Below, piece after piece: positions 55,453 to 63,103 of a DNA stretch of 63,103 bases. This stretch comes from Halarchaeum acidiphilum MH1-52-1 (GTDB lineage: Archaea; Halobacteriota; Halobacteria; Halobacteriales; Halobacteriaceae). Location of the stretch: positions 1-63,103 of the forward strand of contig NZ_BATA01000005.1 of assembly GCF_000474235.1 (NCBI RefSeq). The letters run 5' to 3'. The position numbers and the translations under genes were made by a program. The first letter of the stretch is position 1. Every line of letters begins with the position of its first letter. The notes under the pieces are model-generated. The model saw only the letters and a program-made list of their open reading frames with translations. It did not search any database and was not told where the DNA came from.

Positions 55453-55665
55453 CGACGCGCGAACTCCCACTCACTTATACGTCGGGAGCGGACACTCTTG
55501 CCCGAGCTGGAGTGGTACGTGATAGATCGTCTCATAACGCGGCGCAGTCTGGCGATTTTTCGTTCGGAAAGGCGCGTCGGCCGCCCGAGGAAAGGGGCGG
55601 AAGGGGACGGAGCGAGTAACTATTTTTGGCTGGGGCGAGAACCCCGAGACGAATGGTGACACGTA

Positions 55666-57128
55666 GTGACTGATATCTCCGAGCGAACGACCGCGGTACG
55701 CGTCGCCGGGGCGGGCGCCGCCGACCTCGTCGCGGGCGTCGGGAGCGAGGACGTCCCGGCGGTCGCGGTCGGGTCGACGGGGGCGCGCGCGCTCGAACCG
55801 CTCGTCGTGGCGACCCGCGAGGGATCGTCGGCGTTCGTGGCGAACGCGGGCGCGGACGCCGTCGCGGACGCGTCGAGGCGCTGACCGATGGGTCGCTCCC
55901 CGACGGCGCGGACGCGCGAGTCGACCACGACGAGGCGCCCGGGACGCTCCCGATACCGACCCTCGCCGTCTTCGACGGCGAGCGAACCGTTCTCGCGCGC
56001 TGCGGGTGGACGGATCCCCGCGATCCCGACGACTACGCGAGCGCCGTCGGCTTCAGCGACGCGGACGCCGACGCCGTGCTCGACGCCGCCGAGGACCTGC
56101 GCGGGCGCGGGTGGGGCGACTGGTGTACGGACGACCCGTACGCCGACCTCTGGGCGGGCGTCCGAGATCGCGACGGGCCGACCTCCGTCGTCGTGAACGC
56201 CCACGGCAACCCCGGGGACGCCCTCCTGCTGGAGAGCGACCCCTACGCCGTGCTCGACGGCGCGAGCGCCGCGGCGCGCGCCGTCGGCGCCGACTACCTC
56301 TACTTGTACGCGAGCGAGGCCGACGAGACCGCGCTCGAACGGGCGCGCGACGCTGCCGAGTCCCGCGACTACGGTCTCCCGGTCGAGGTCGTCAGCGGGC
56401 CGGACGTCTACCGCGCCGCGGAGCCGACGATGGCCATCGAGTCCATCGAGGGCAATCACCGACTGGAGGCGCGCCTGCGCCCGCCCGGTCCCGAGGACGA
56501 GGGCGTCTACGGCAATCCGACGATCGTCCACACGGCGCGGACGTACGCGCACCTCGCGAGCGCGCTCCACGGGGACGCCCCCGAGACGCGCGTCGTCTCC
56601 GTGACGGGCGACGTCGAGGCGACGACGACGGTCGAACTCGCCGAGTCGGATACGGTCGCGAGCGCGACGGACGCCGCGGGCGTCGACGACTTCACCGCCG
56701 CCTGCGTCGGCGGGAAGTTCGGCGGCATCACGACCGACCTCGACGTCGGACTCGCGCCCGAGACGCTCGCGGAGGCCGACCTCGGTACCGAGGGCACGAT
56801 CGAGGTGCTCGGGAGCGATCGCTGCCCGGTCGCGTTCGTCGGCCAGCGGACGAACGTCGCCGCGGAGACGAACTGCGGGCGCTGCGTTCCCTGTCGCGAG
56901 GGGACGACGCAGCTCACGGAGAAGCTCCGCGACGTCTACGACGGCACGTACGACGAGGGCGGCATGGCGGAGCTGATGGGCGTGATGGAGTCGACGAGTA
57001 TCTGCGCGTTCGGGCGCGACGTCCCCCGCACGGTGCGGACGGCGATGCGGGAGTTCGACGACGCGTTCGAGGCGCACGCCGACGGGACCTGCCCGAGCGG
57101 CACTTGCGCGATCGGAGGGACACAGTAG
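55666..57128 (+). pseudogene. NuoF/HoxF-like iron-sulfur subunit of the formate dehydrogenase cluster, frameshifted
   Basis: About 487 residues, GTG start. The frame breaks at about 55873 and one extra G (gacgcgtcgag) joins VADAVEALTDG. The body resembles NuoF: RGRGWGDW, VVVNAHGNPGDALLLESDPYAVLDGA, YLYASEADET, a SLBB-like region and the C-terminal 4Fe-4S site NCGRCVPCREGT. However, the glycine-rich FMN motif (normally RGRGGAGFPTG) and the NADH-binding CGEE part are degenerate, so NADH use is doubtful. It passes its stop directly to the next ATG, forming an operon. Confidence 0.8.
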
Positions 57129-58058
57129 ATGAGCTCGGAACACGCTGACAGAGCAGACGCACCGCCGCTGACGGAGACGATCGCGCCGGGGACGGCGACC
57201 GACCCGGACGTGAAGAGCGCCGAGGAGGCGACCGTGACGGTCGACGGACAGGACGTCACCGTCCCGGAAGGCTCGACGATCATCGAGGCCATCGAGGCCG
57301 TCGAGACCGAGGAGAACGTCCCCGCGCTCTGCTACTACGACCGCGACAGCCCGGAGGCGGAGCGGATCGGCCCGCGAAGCGAGTGTCGGACCTGCATGGT
57401 CGAGACCGAGGAGCACGGGATGGTGCCGTCGTGCAGCTTCCCGGCCGAGGACGGACTCACCGTCTCGACGGCCGACGAGGACGCGACGGAGGCCCGCGAC
57501 GTCAACCTCGACCTCGTCCTCTCCGATCACAACCTCCGCTGTACGACCTGCGGGCAGAACGGGCGCTGCGAACTGCAGGACGCCTCGATCGAGAACGGCG
57601 TCGTCGAACCGCGCTACGGCGTCTTCGACGACCGCGAGGCGTACGAGCCCCTCGACGATTCGAGCGACTTCATCCAGATCGATCGCAACAAGTGCATCCT
57701 CTGTAATCGCTGCGTGGAGGCGTGCAACGACGTGCAGGTCGAGGGCGTCCTCCGGATGGAGGGACACGGCAACGACACCCGCATCGGCTTCCAGAACGGC
57801 TCGGAGACGATGGAGGACTCGACGTGCGTCTCCTGTGGGCACTGCGTGACGGTCTGCCCGACGGGGAGCCTCGTCGAGCAGGGCATCACGGACGCGGCGA
57901 CGATCCCGCTGCCCGGCTTCAGCCAGAAGAACTCCATCGGGAAGTCCCTCGAGAGCACGGGCAAGGAGGAGAAGGGACCGATGACGCGGATGAAGCGCGA
58001 CGAACCAAAGGACCGCTCGGGCGAGGAACCCGACGAGAACCCCGGTGACTGGCTATGA
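57129..58058 (+). CDS. Iron-sulfur subunit, NuoG/HoxU N-terminal type
   Basis: The 309-aa electron-transfer protein has an N-terminal 2Fe-2S ferredoxin domain (ALCYYDRDSPE, SECRTCMVET, VPSCSFP), a His/Cys 4Fe-4S domain (DHNLRCTTCGQNGRCELQD) and two 4Fe-4S ferredoxin motifs (NKCILCNRCVEACND and STCVSCGHCVTVCPTGS). It links the molybdenum subunit to the NuoF-like subunit. A charged tail follows residue 265. Its stop overlaps the next ATG by four bases. Confidence 0.9.
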   Translation: MSSEHADRADAPPLTETIAPGTATDPDVKSAEEATVTVDGQDVTVPEGSTIIEAIEAVETEENVPALCYYDRDSPEAERIGPRSECRTCMVETEEHGMVPSCSFPAEDGLTVSTADEDATEARDVNLDLVLSDHNLRCTTCGQNGRCELQDASIENGVVEPRYGVFDDREAYEPLDDSSDFIQIDRNKCILCNRCVEACNDVQVEGVLRMEGHGNDTRIGFQNGSETMEDSTCVSCGHCVTVCPTGSLVEQGITDAATIPLPGFSQKNSIGKSLESTGKEEKGPMTRMKRDEPKDRSGEEPDENPGDWL

Positions 58059-60328
58059 CTAAGGAACGAGAGCAGGGCGTCGCTGGCTACATGCAGCGCG
58101 CCAAAGAACAGGCGAACCGGAACGTCGAACACTTCGCGGAGGGGATGGCGGCCGGCTCGATGCCGGAGGGGAAGCTCTTCGACATCGCCCAAGAGGTCAG
58201 CAAGGAGCGCCTCGGTGAACTCACCGTCGACGACACGACGTGCGGCTACTGCGCGGTCGGCTGTCGCTTCGACGTCTTCACGGACGGCGAGGAGGTGCTC
58301 GCGACGCGCGCGACCGACCCGGAGAAGTCCCCGGTCAACGACATCTCGACCTGCGTGAAGGGGAAGTTCTCGTACAGCTTCGCGAACTCCGAGGAGCGCC
58401 TGACCAGTCCGCTCGTCCGCGACGAGAACGGCGAGTGGCGCGAGGCGAGTTGGGACGAAGCCCTCTCGCGGGCCGTCGAGGGCTTTCAGGACGTCATCGA
58501 CGAGCACGGCAACGAGGCGATGAGCGTCATCGCGTCCTCGAAGGCGACGAACGAGGAGAACTACCTGATGGGCAAGTTCGCCCGGCAGGTGCTCGGGACG
58601 AACACCGTCGATAACTGCAACCGTCTCTGTCACTCCTCGACCGTGGCCGGCCTCGCCAAGACGTACGGCTACGGCGCGGCGTCGATCAGCGTGAAGGACT
58701 TCGAGGAGACGGACCTGATCTTCCTCACGGGGTCGAACACGACGGAGGCCCACCCGGTGCTCGGCACGCGCGTCAAACAGCACGTCAAGGACGGCGGCGA
58801 CCTGATCGTCTTCGACCCGCGTGAGACGCAGATCGCGGAGTACGCCGACCAGTACACCGAGATCCGGCCGGGCTACGACACCGTGTGGATCAACGGCGTC
58901 ACGCGCTACCTCATCGAGAACGACCTCTACGACGAGGCGTTCGTCGAGGAGCGTACGACCGGCTTCGAGGAGGTCAAGGAGGCCGTCTCCGAGTTCACGC
59001 CCGAGTACGTCGAGGAGGTCACGGGCGCGCCCGCGGAGGAGATCAAATCCGCCGCGGAGGCCATCGCGGAGGCCGACCGCGCCGTCTTCGGGTGGACGCT
59101 CGGGATCACCGAGCACTCCCACGGGACGGACAACGTCGCGGCGCTCGCGAACCTCGCCGCCGTCACCGGCAACGTCGGCAAGCCCGGGACGGGGGTCTCG
59201 CCCTTCCGCGGCCAGAACAACGTGCAGGGCGGCGGCGGCGACATGGGACCGCTCCCCGACAACTTCCCCGGCTACCAGAAGGTCGCGGACGACGAGGTCA
59301 GGGAGAAGTTCGAGGAGGCGTGGGACTGCGATATCTCACCCGAGCGCGGCTACTACACGACGGAGATGTTCAACGCCTTCGACGACGGCGCGTTGGAGGG
59401 GATGTACTGCATCGGCGAGAACCCCTCGCTCTCCGAGCCGGGCAAGACGCACGCTGATGAGGTCTTAGAGGAGATGGAGTTCCTCGTCGTGCAGGACCTC
59501 TTCATGAACGAGACGGCGAAGTACGCGGACGTCGTCCTCCCCGCCGTCTCCTTCCTCGAGAAGGAGGGGACCTTCGCGAACACGGACCGTCGCGTCCAGA
59601 AGGTCAATCAGGTGCTGGAGAAGAAGGGCGACGCGAAGGCAGACTGGGAGATCCTCCAGCTCCTCGCGAACCGGATGGGTCGCGAGTGGGACTACGACAA
59701 CACGAACGAGATCAACGAGGAGATGCGCTCGCTGACGCCGATCTACGGCGGGATCAGCCACGAGCGCGTCGAGGAGGAGGGCGGCATCCAGTGGCCGTGC
59801 TGGGACGAGGAGCACCCCGGCACGGAGCGCCTCTACACGGAGGAGTTCAACACCGAGGACGGGAAGGCGAATCTCGTGCCCGTCGGCTACGCGGAGCCGA
59901 TGTCCCCGCAGACCGATGAGTTCCCGCTCACGCTCACCACGGGTCGCGTCCTCTATCAGTACCACACGGGGACGATGACGCACCCCGAGAAGGGCATCAT
60001 GAAGTACAACGACCGGGACTTCGTCGAGATCAACCCCGACACCGCCGCCGCGTACGGCATCGAGAACGGCGACCCGGTCCGCATCGAGTCCGATAAGGGC
60101 GAGATCGTCGTCACCGCGCAGGTGACCGAGCGCGTCGGCGAGGACACCGTCTTCGCGCCGATCCACTTCGCGGAGACGGCCGTGAACACGCTCACGGACT
60201 CCGAGCGCCTCGATCCGGAGGCGAAGACGCCGGAGTTCAAGGCGACCGCCGTCCGCATCAGCCCGGTCGAGGGCCAGCGGTCGACGAGCCGGCCGAACAG
60301 CGTCGAGCCAGCCCGGGGTGACGACTAG
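58055..60328 (+). CDS. Formate dehydrogenase catalytic subunit (Mo/W-bis-PGD)
   Basis: The 757-aa protein has a 55-residue N-terminal extension, a 4Fe-4S site C63-x2-C66-x3-C70 ... C100, and the active site NRLCHSST with C192 in place of selenocysteine and H193. The substrate Arg lies in SPFRGQNNVQG near 385. These are the E. coli FDH-H catalytic residues, so formate oxidation is the strongest guess, although other oxidoreductases of the family exist. It overlaps the iron-sulfur gene by four bases (ATGA). Confidence 0.92.
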   Translation: MTKEREQGVAGYMQRAKEQANRNVEHFAEGMAAGSMPEGKLFDIAQEVSKERLGELTVDDTTCGYCAVGCRFDVFTDGEEVLATRATDPEKSPVNDISTCVKGKFSYSFANSEERLTSPLVRDENGEWREASWDEALSRAVEGFQDVIDEHGNEAMSVIASSKATNEENYLMGKFARQVLGTNTVDNCNRLCHSSTVAGLAKTYGYGAASISVKDFEETDLIFLTGSNTTEAHPVLGTRVKQHVKDGGDLIVFDPRETQIAEYADQYTEIRPGYDTVWINGVTRYLIENDLYDEAFVEERTTGFEEVKEAVSEFTPEYVEEVTGAPAEEIKSAAEAIAEADRAVFGWTLGITEHSHGTDNVAALANLAAVTGNVGKPGTGVSPFRGQNNVQGGGGDMGPLPDNFPGYQKVADDEVREKFEEAWDCDISPERGYYTTEMFNAFDDGALEGMYCIGENPSLSEPGKTHADEVLEEMEFLVVQDLFMNETAKYADVVLPAVSFLEKEGTFANTDRRVQKVNQVLEKKGDAKADWEILQLLANRMGREWDYDNTNEINEEMRSLTPIYGGISHERVEEEGGIQWPCWDEEHPGTERLYTEEFNTEDGKANLVPVGYAEPMSPQTDEFPLTLTTGRVLYQYHTGTMTHPEKGIMKYNDRDFVEINPDTAAAYGIENGDPVRIESDKGEIVVTAQVTERVGEDTVFAPIHFAETAVNTLTDSERLDPEAKTPEFKATAVRISPVEGQRSTSRPNSVEPARGDD

Positions 60329-60907
60329 ATGGCCCAGCCGGTCCGGGACGTCCCGGAGGGCGCGACGAACATCGAACCCGAGCGCCCGCAGGAGGGCGAG
60401 GAAGCCCTCCGGTCCGTCCTCGAGGAGTACGGCGGCGACTACGCGGACGCCGCGGAGTACACGGACGAACTCGAGAACGTCCTCGAGACGGCGATCCTCG
60501 TCATCGCCAGCGCGGACGACGAGGAGGTCGATTACGTCACCGAGTCGGTCGTGACGCTCGTCGAGGCCGGTGACGCCATCAGCAACGAGGGCACCGTTAC
60601 GCTCGCGGAGTCGTTCGGCGAGAACTCCGGGGAGTTCGCCGACCTCCTCGACGACGTGATAGAACTCAAGAAGTCCGGCCAGCTCGACGCCCTCCTCGAT
60701 CTCGCGGCGACCTTCTCCGCGCTGGAGGCGGACGAGACGACCGCGAACGCCCTGAACGACGTCCTCGGCGCCGTCGGCGACGCCGAAGAGGAGTCCGAAT
60801 CGATGGGACTCTTCGGCGCGATGCGCGCGATGAGCGGCAGCGACGCGCGCGCCGGCCTCGGCTACGTCGTCGAGATACTGAAGGGGCTTGGACGCCGTAC
60901 GAACTAG
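60329..60907 (+). CDS. DUF1641 protein of the formate dehydrogenase cluster
   Basis: The 192-aa, mostly helical and acidic protein shows the DUF1641-like ELKKSGQLDALLDLAATFSALEADETTANALNDVL and a C-terminal MSGSDARAGLGYVVEILKGLGR. Such proteins are often encoded beside formate dehydrogenases and may aid assembly or membrane contact. It lies between the two catalytic subunits, directly after the tag of the first. No cysteine motif. Confidence 0.8.
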   Translation: MAQPVRDVPEGATNIEPERPQEGEEALRSVLEEYGGDYADAAEYTDELENVLETAILVIASADDEEVDYVTESVVTLVEAGDAISNEGTVTLAESFGENSGEFADLLDDVIELKKSGQLDALLDLAATFSALEADETTANALNDVLGAVGDAEEESESMGLFGAMRAMSGSDARAGLGYVVEILKGLGRRTN

Positions 60908-60910
60908 GTG

Positions 60911-62854
60911 ATGCAGGAAGCCGGCGAGAGACGGGATCGAACGCGCTCGGGCGGCACGGAGACCACGGTCTGCCCGCTCTGTGCGGTCGGCTGTCGCCTC
61001 GCACCGGCGGACGGGGACGCGGACGACGACGGGGACGGTCCCGACGCGACCGGTCGGGCGCGCGGCGTCGCCGGACCCGCGAACCCGAACGGTCGGCTCT
61101 GCGCGAAGGGCGCGAGGGCCTTCGAGCCGGTCGGCGACCCGGAGCGACTCACGGAGCCGCTCGTCCGCGAGGACGGCGAACTCGTCCCGACGGACTGGGA
61201 GTCGGCGCTCGATCGGGCCGCAGGCGGACTGCGCGGCGTCGCGGAGACGCACGGTCCCGACGCGCTCGCCTTTTTGGGCGCGCCGCACTGTTCGAACGAG
61301 GAGAACTACCTCCTCGGGAAGCTCGCGCGGACGATCGGCACGAACACCGTCGACAACCGCGCGCGACTCTGTCACGACAACGCGGCCGCGGCGCTCGCAG
61401 ACGCCTTCGGCCATCCGGCCTCGACGCTCGGCGTCGACGAACTCGCCGACAGCGACCTCGTGCTCGTCGTCGGCGCGAATCCCGCGGTCCAACAGCCCGT
61501 CGCGTTCAACGCGTTCGTCCGCGGCGGCGACGCCACGGTCGTCCACGTCGACCCACGGGCGAACGAGACGACGCGCGCCGCGGACGTCCACCTCGCGCCG
61601 AAACCCGGAACGGACGCGCTGTTCGTCCACGCCGTCGCCGCGACGCTCCTCGCGGACGGCGCCATCGACGAATCGTTCGTCGCCGAGCACACCACTGGAT
61701 TCGACGCGTATCGCGAGGCGCTCGCGGACGTCGATCACGTGCGGGCCGCGAGCGCGACCGGCGTGCCCGCGGGCGATATCCGCGATCTCGCCGCGCGCGT
61801 CGCGGACGCCGAGCGCGTCGCCATCGTCGCCGGGACGGGCGTCGAGGCGGACGACGGCGCGACGGCGCGCGCGCTCTGCGATCTCCTCTGTCTCACCGGG
61901 AACGTCGGCCGGCCCGGCGCGGGCTTCGCGCTCTTCCGCGGGCTGAACAACGAGCAGGGCGCGACGGACGTCGGCTGTCGCCCCGACGAACTCCCCGGCC
62001 ACGCCGCCGTCGCGGACCCCGAGGCGCGCGAACGCGCCGCGGACGTCTGGGGCGTCGAGCCGCCTGCCGACCCCGGCTTGAACGAGACGGAGGCGCTCGC
62101 CGAGTTCGGCGACGCGATCCGGGGCGCGCTCGTCGTCGGCGAGAACCCCGCCGTCGCGAAGCGCGACGCCGACTGGACGGCCGACCGACTCGACGCGCTC
62201 GACGCGCTCGTCGTCGTCGACGTCTACGAGACGGACACCACCGCGCACGCGGACGTCGTCCTCCCCGCCGCCGTCGGCGTGGAGAAGACGGGGACCGTCA
62301 CGAACCTCGACCGGCGCGTACAAGCGCTCGCCGCCCTCTACGAGCCGCCCGGCGACGCCCGCCCGGACTTCGAGACGCTGTGCGACCTCGGACGGCGCCT
62401 CGTCGGCGACGGCTTCGACTACGACGGCCCGCGCGAAGCGTTCGACGAACTCCGCGCCGTGAGTCCGATCCACGCCGACGTCGCGGTCGGCGAGCGCTGG
62501 GGCGATGAGAGGGAGTTCGCCACGCCGGACGGTCGCGCCGCGTTCGGGACCGTCGACGCCGACGTCGAGATGGCCGACGACGGTCTCGCGCTCGTCGTCG
62601 GCTCGCGCGCCGGTGGCTTCGGCGCCGCGGACGCGAGCGCGGACGACCTACTCCACCTCAACCCCGACGAGGCGGCCGAACGCGGACTCGAAGACGGCGA
62701 TCCCGTGATCGTTCGCGGCGCTGACGGCGCGAGCGTGGAGACGACCCTCGCCGTGGACGACGGCGTCCGCGACGGCGTCGCCTCCCTCCACGCGGACATC
62801 GCCGACCCGCTCGTGCGCGCAGGGACGGCGCGCATCGACGTCGAACGGGCGTGA
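60911..62854 (+). CDS. Second formate dehydrogenase-like catalytic subunit (Mo/W-bis-PGD)
   Basis: The 647-aa paralogue has its own 4Fe-4S site (C21, C24, C28 then RLCAKGAR) and the active-site C154-H155 (ARLCHDNA), with an Arg in LFRGLNNEQGA. It lacks the long N-terminal extension of the first and has a shorter C-terminal molybdopterin part. It is also compositionally richer in Ala and Asp. A GTG at 60908 is an alternative start. Both catalytic subunits in one cluster is unusual; the second may be active, regulatory or have a different substrate. Confidence 0.88.
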   Translation: MQEAGERRDRTRSGGTETTVCPLCAVGCRLAPADGDADDDGDGPDATGRARGVAGPANPNGRLCAKGARAFEPVGDPERLTEPLVREDGELVPTDWESALDRAAGGLRGVAETHGPDALAFLGAPHCSNEENYLLGKLARTIGTNTVDNRARLCHDNAAAALADAFGHPASTLGVDELADSDLVLVVGANPAVQQPVAFNAFVRGGDATVVHVDPRANETTRAADVHLAPKPGTDALFVHAVAATLLADGAIDESFVAEHTTGFDAYREALADVDHVRAASATGVPAGDIRDLAARVADAERVAIVAGTGVEADDGATARALCDLLCLTGNVGRPGAGFALFRGLNNEQGATDVGCRPDELPGHAAVADPEARERAADVWGVEPPADPGLNETEALAEFGDAIRGALVVGENPAVAKRDADWTADRLDALDALVVVDVYETDTTAHADVVLPAAVGVEKTGTVTNLDRRVQALAALYEPPGDARPDFETLCDLGRRLVGDGFDYDGPREAFDELRAVSPIHADVAVGERWGDEREFATPDGRAAFGTVDADVEMADDGLALVVGSRAGGFGAADASADDLLHLNPDEAAERGLEDGDPVIVRGADGASVETTLAVDDGVRDGVASLHADIADPLVRAGTARIDVERA

Positions 62855-62873
62855 CGAGGGGGTGCCCGCGTGC

Positions 62874-62885
62874 CCGCGTCGCGAC
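62874..62885. repeat. Truncated CRISPR repeat remnant
   Basis: ccgcgtcgcgac matches the last 12 bases of the CRISPR repeat and is followed by exactly 36 bases before the first full repeat, a spacer length. It looks like the decayed final repeat of the array, 19 bases after the stop of the second formate dehydrogenase gene. Confidence 0.6.
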
Positions 62886-62921
62886 GCAGATCACGCATCG
62901 GACTCCCGCCCGACCGAAGAT

Positions 62922-63103
62922 GTTTCAATCCCGTGCTGGGTTTCTACCGCGTCGCGACCCGGATCCTGCTCGACATCGCGAGCGCCCTCGAAGAGTTTCA
63001 ATCCCGTGTTGGGTTTCTACCGCGTCGCGACCACCTCCTCCACAACGGCAGCGAGATCACCGCCCGGTTTCAATCCCGTGTTGGGTTTCTACCGCGTCGC
63101 GAC
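62922..63103 (-). CRISPR. CRISPR array, leader-distal end (three 37-base repeats, two spacers seen)
   Basis: Repeats at 62922-62958, 62995-63031 and 63067-63103 begin gtttcaatcccgtg and end accgcgtcgcgac. Spacers are 62959-62994 (36 bases) and 63032-63066 (35 bases). On the minus strand the repeat ends ATTGAAAC, the usual 3-prime end of archaeal type I/III repeats, so transcription runs leftward. The leftmost full copy has one change (gctggg instead of gttggg), as expected for the oldest repeat. The array continues past the window; no cas gene is seen here. Confidence 0.95.

Noticed and set aside
59465-62473. 1002-aa minus-strand open frame across the formate dehydrogenase genes
   Set aside because: Arg/Val/Asp-biased antisense frame that covers three real genes.

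Overview
The window looks like chromosomal DNA of a haloarchaeon (class Halobacteria). It is very GC-rich, its proteins are acidic, many genes have leaderless-type TATA boxes 23-35 bases before the start, and it carries an archaeal RNase J, TFB, aIF-1A, HalX-type response regulator, archaeal pilin-type N-terminus and the haloarchaeal fructose-PTS gene order. The species cannot be named from the sequence alone.

Layout. 160-4280: a type IIG (Eco57I-like) restriction-modification enzyme on the minus strand, split in two at a G7 run, with an AT-rich target-recognition segment. 4806-6143: RNase J. 6659-7225: a decayed NAD(P)-binding epimerase. 7353-9303: three tandem Dps paralogues and a small iron-operator ORF. 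9603-13714: copper P-type ATPase and an MFS carrier. 13848-16825: thioesterase, HalX response regulator and NhaC on the minus strand. 16962-21080: a hidden 42-aa zinc-finger protein, TFB, a membrane protein, a GT2 glycosyltransferase and a frameshifted hydrolase. 21134-22323: an iron-siderophore binding lipoprotein. 22371-22540: a TnpB 3-prime remnant with two conserved hairpins. 22546-26057: ribonucleotide reductase nrdB and nrdA. 26256-29041: PadR regulator, receiver protein, PAPS-reductase-like protein and small membrane proteins. 29042-31645: a pilin-like protein with a predicted beta-solenoid C-terminus. 31700-40175: membrane proteins, a PiT phosphate carrier, hydrolase, TetR regulator and Thi4. 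40296-47186: the fructose PTS operon glpR-pfkB-ptfC-ptfA-ptsH-ptsI-ptfB-fba. 47357-55452: aIF-1A, HpcH/HpaI aldolase, two paralogous MFS carriers around carbamate kinase, DsbB and an EamA carrier. 55666-62854: a formate dehydrogenase cluster with two catalytic subunits. 62874-63103: the leader-distal end of a CRISPR array that runs past the right edge.

Two themes tie the window together. First, iron: three copies of the palindrome TTTAGG-N4-CCTAAA mark the Dps operon, a small ORF and the siderophore-binding protein. Second, data quality: about ten conserved genes carry a single frameshift that one extra G or C in a short homopolymer would repair, which points to base undercalling in the source sequence rather than widespread gene decay. 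The epimerase and the MFS remnant at 34487 have real internal deletions and look genuinely dead.
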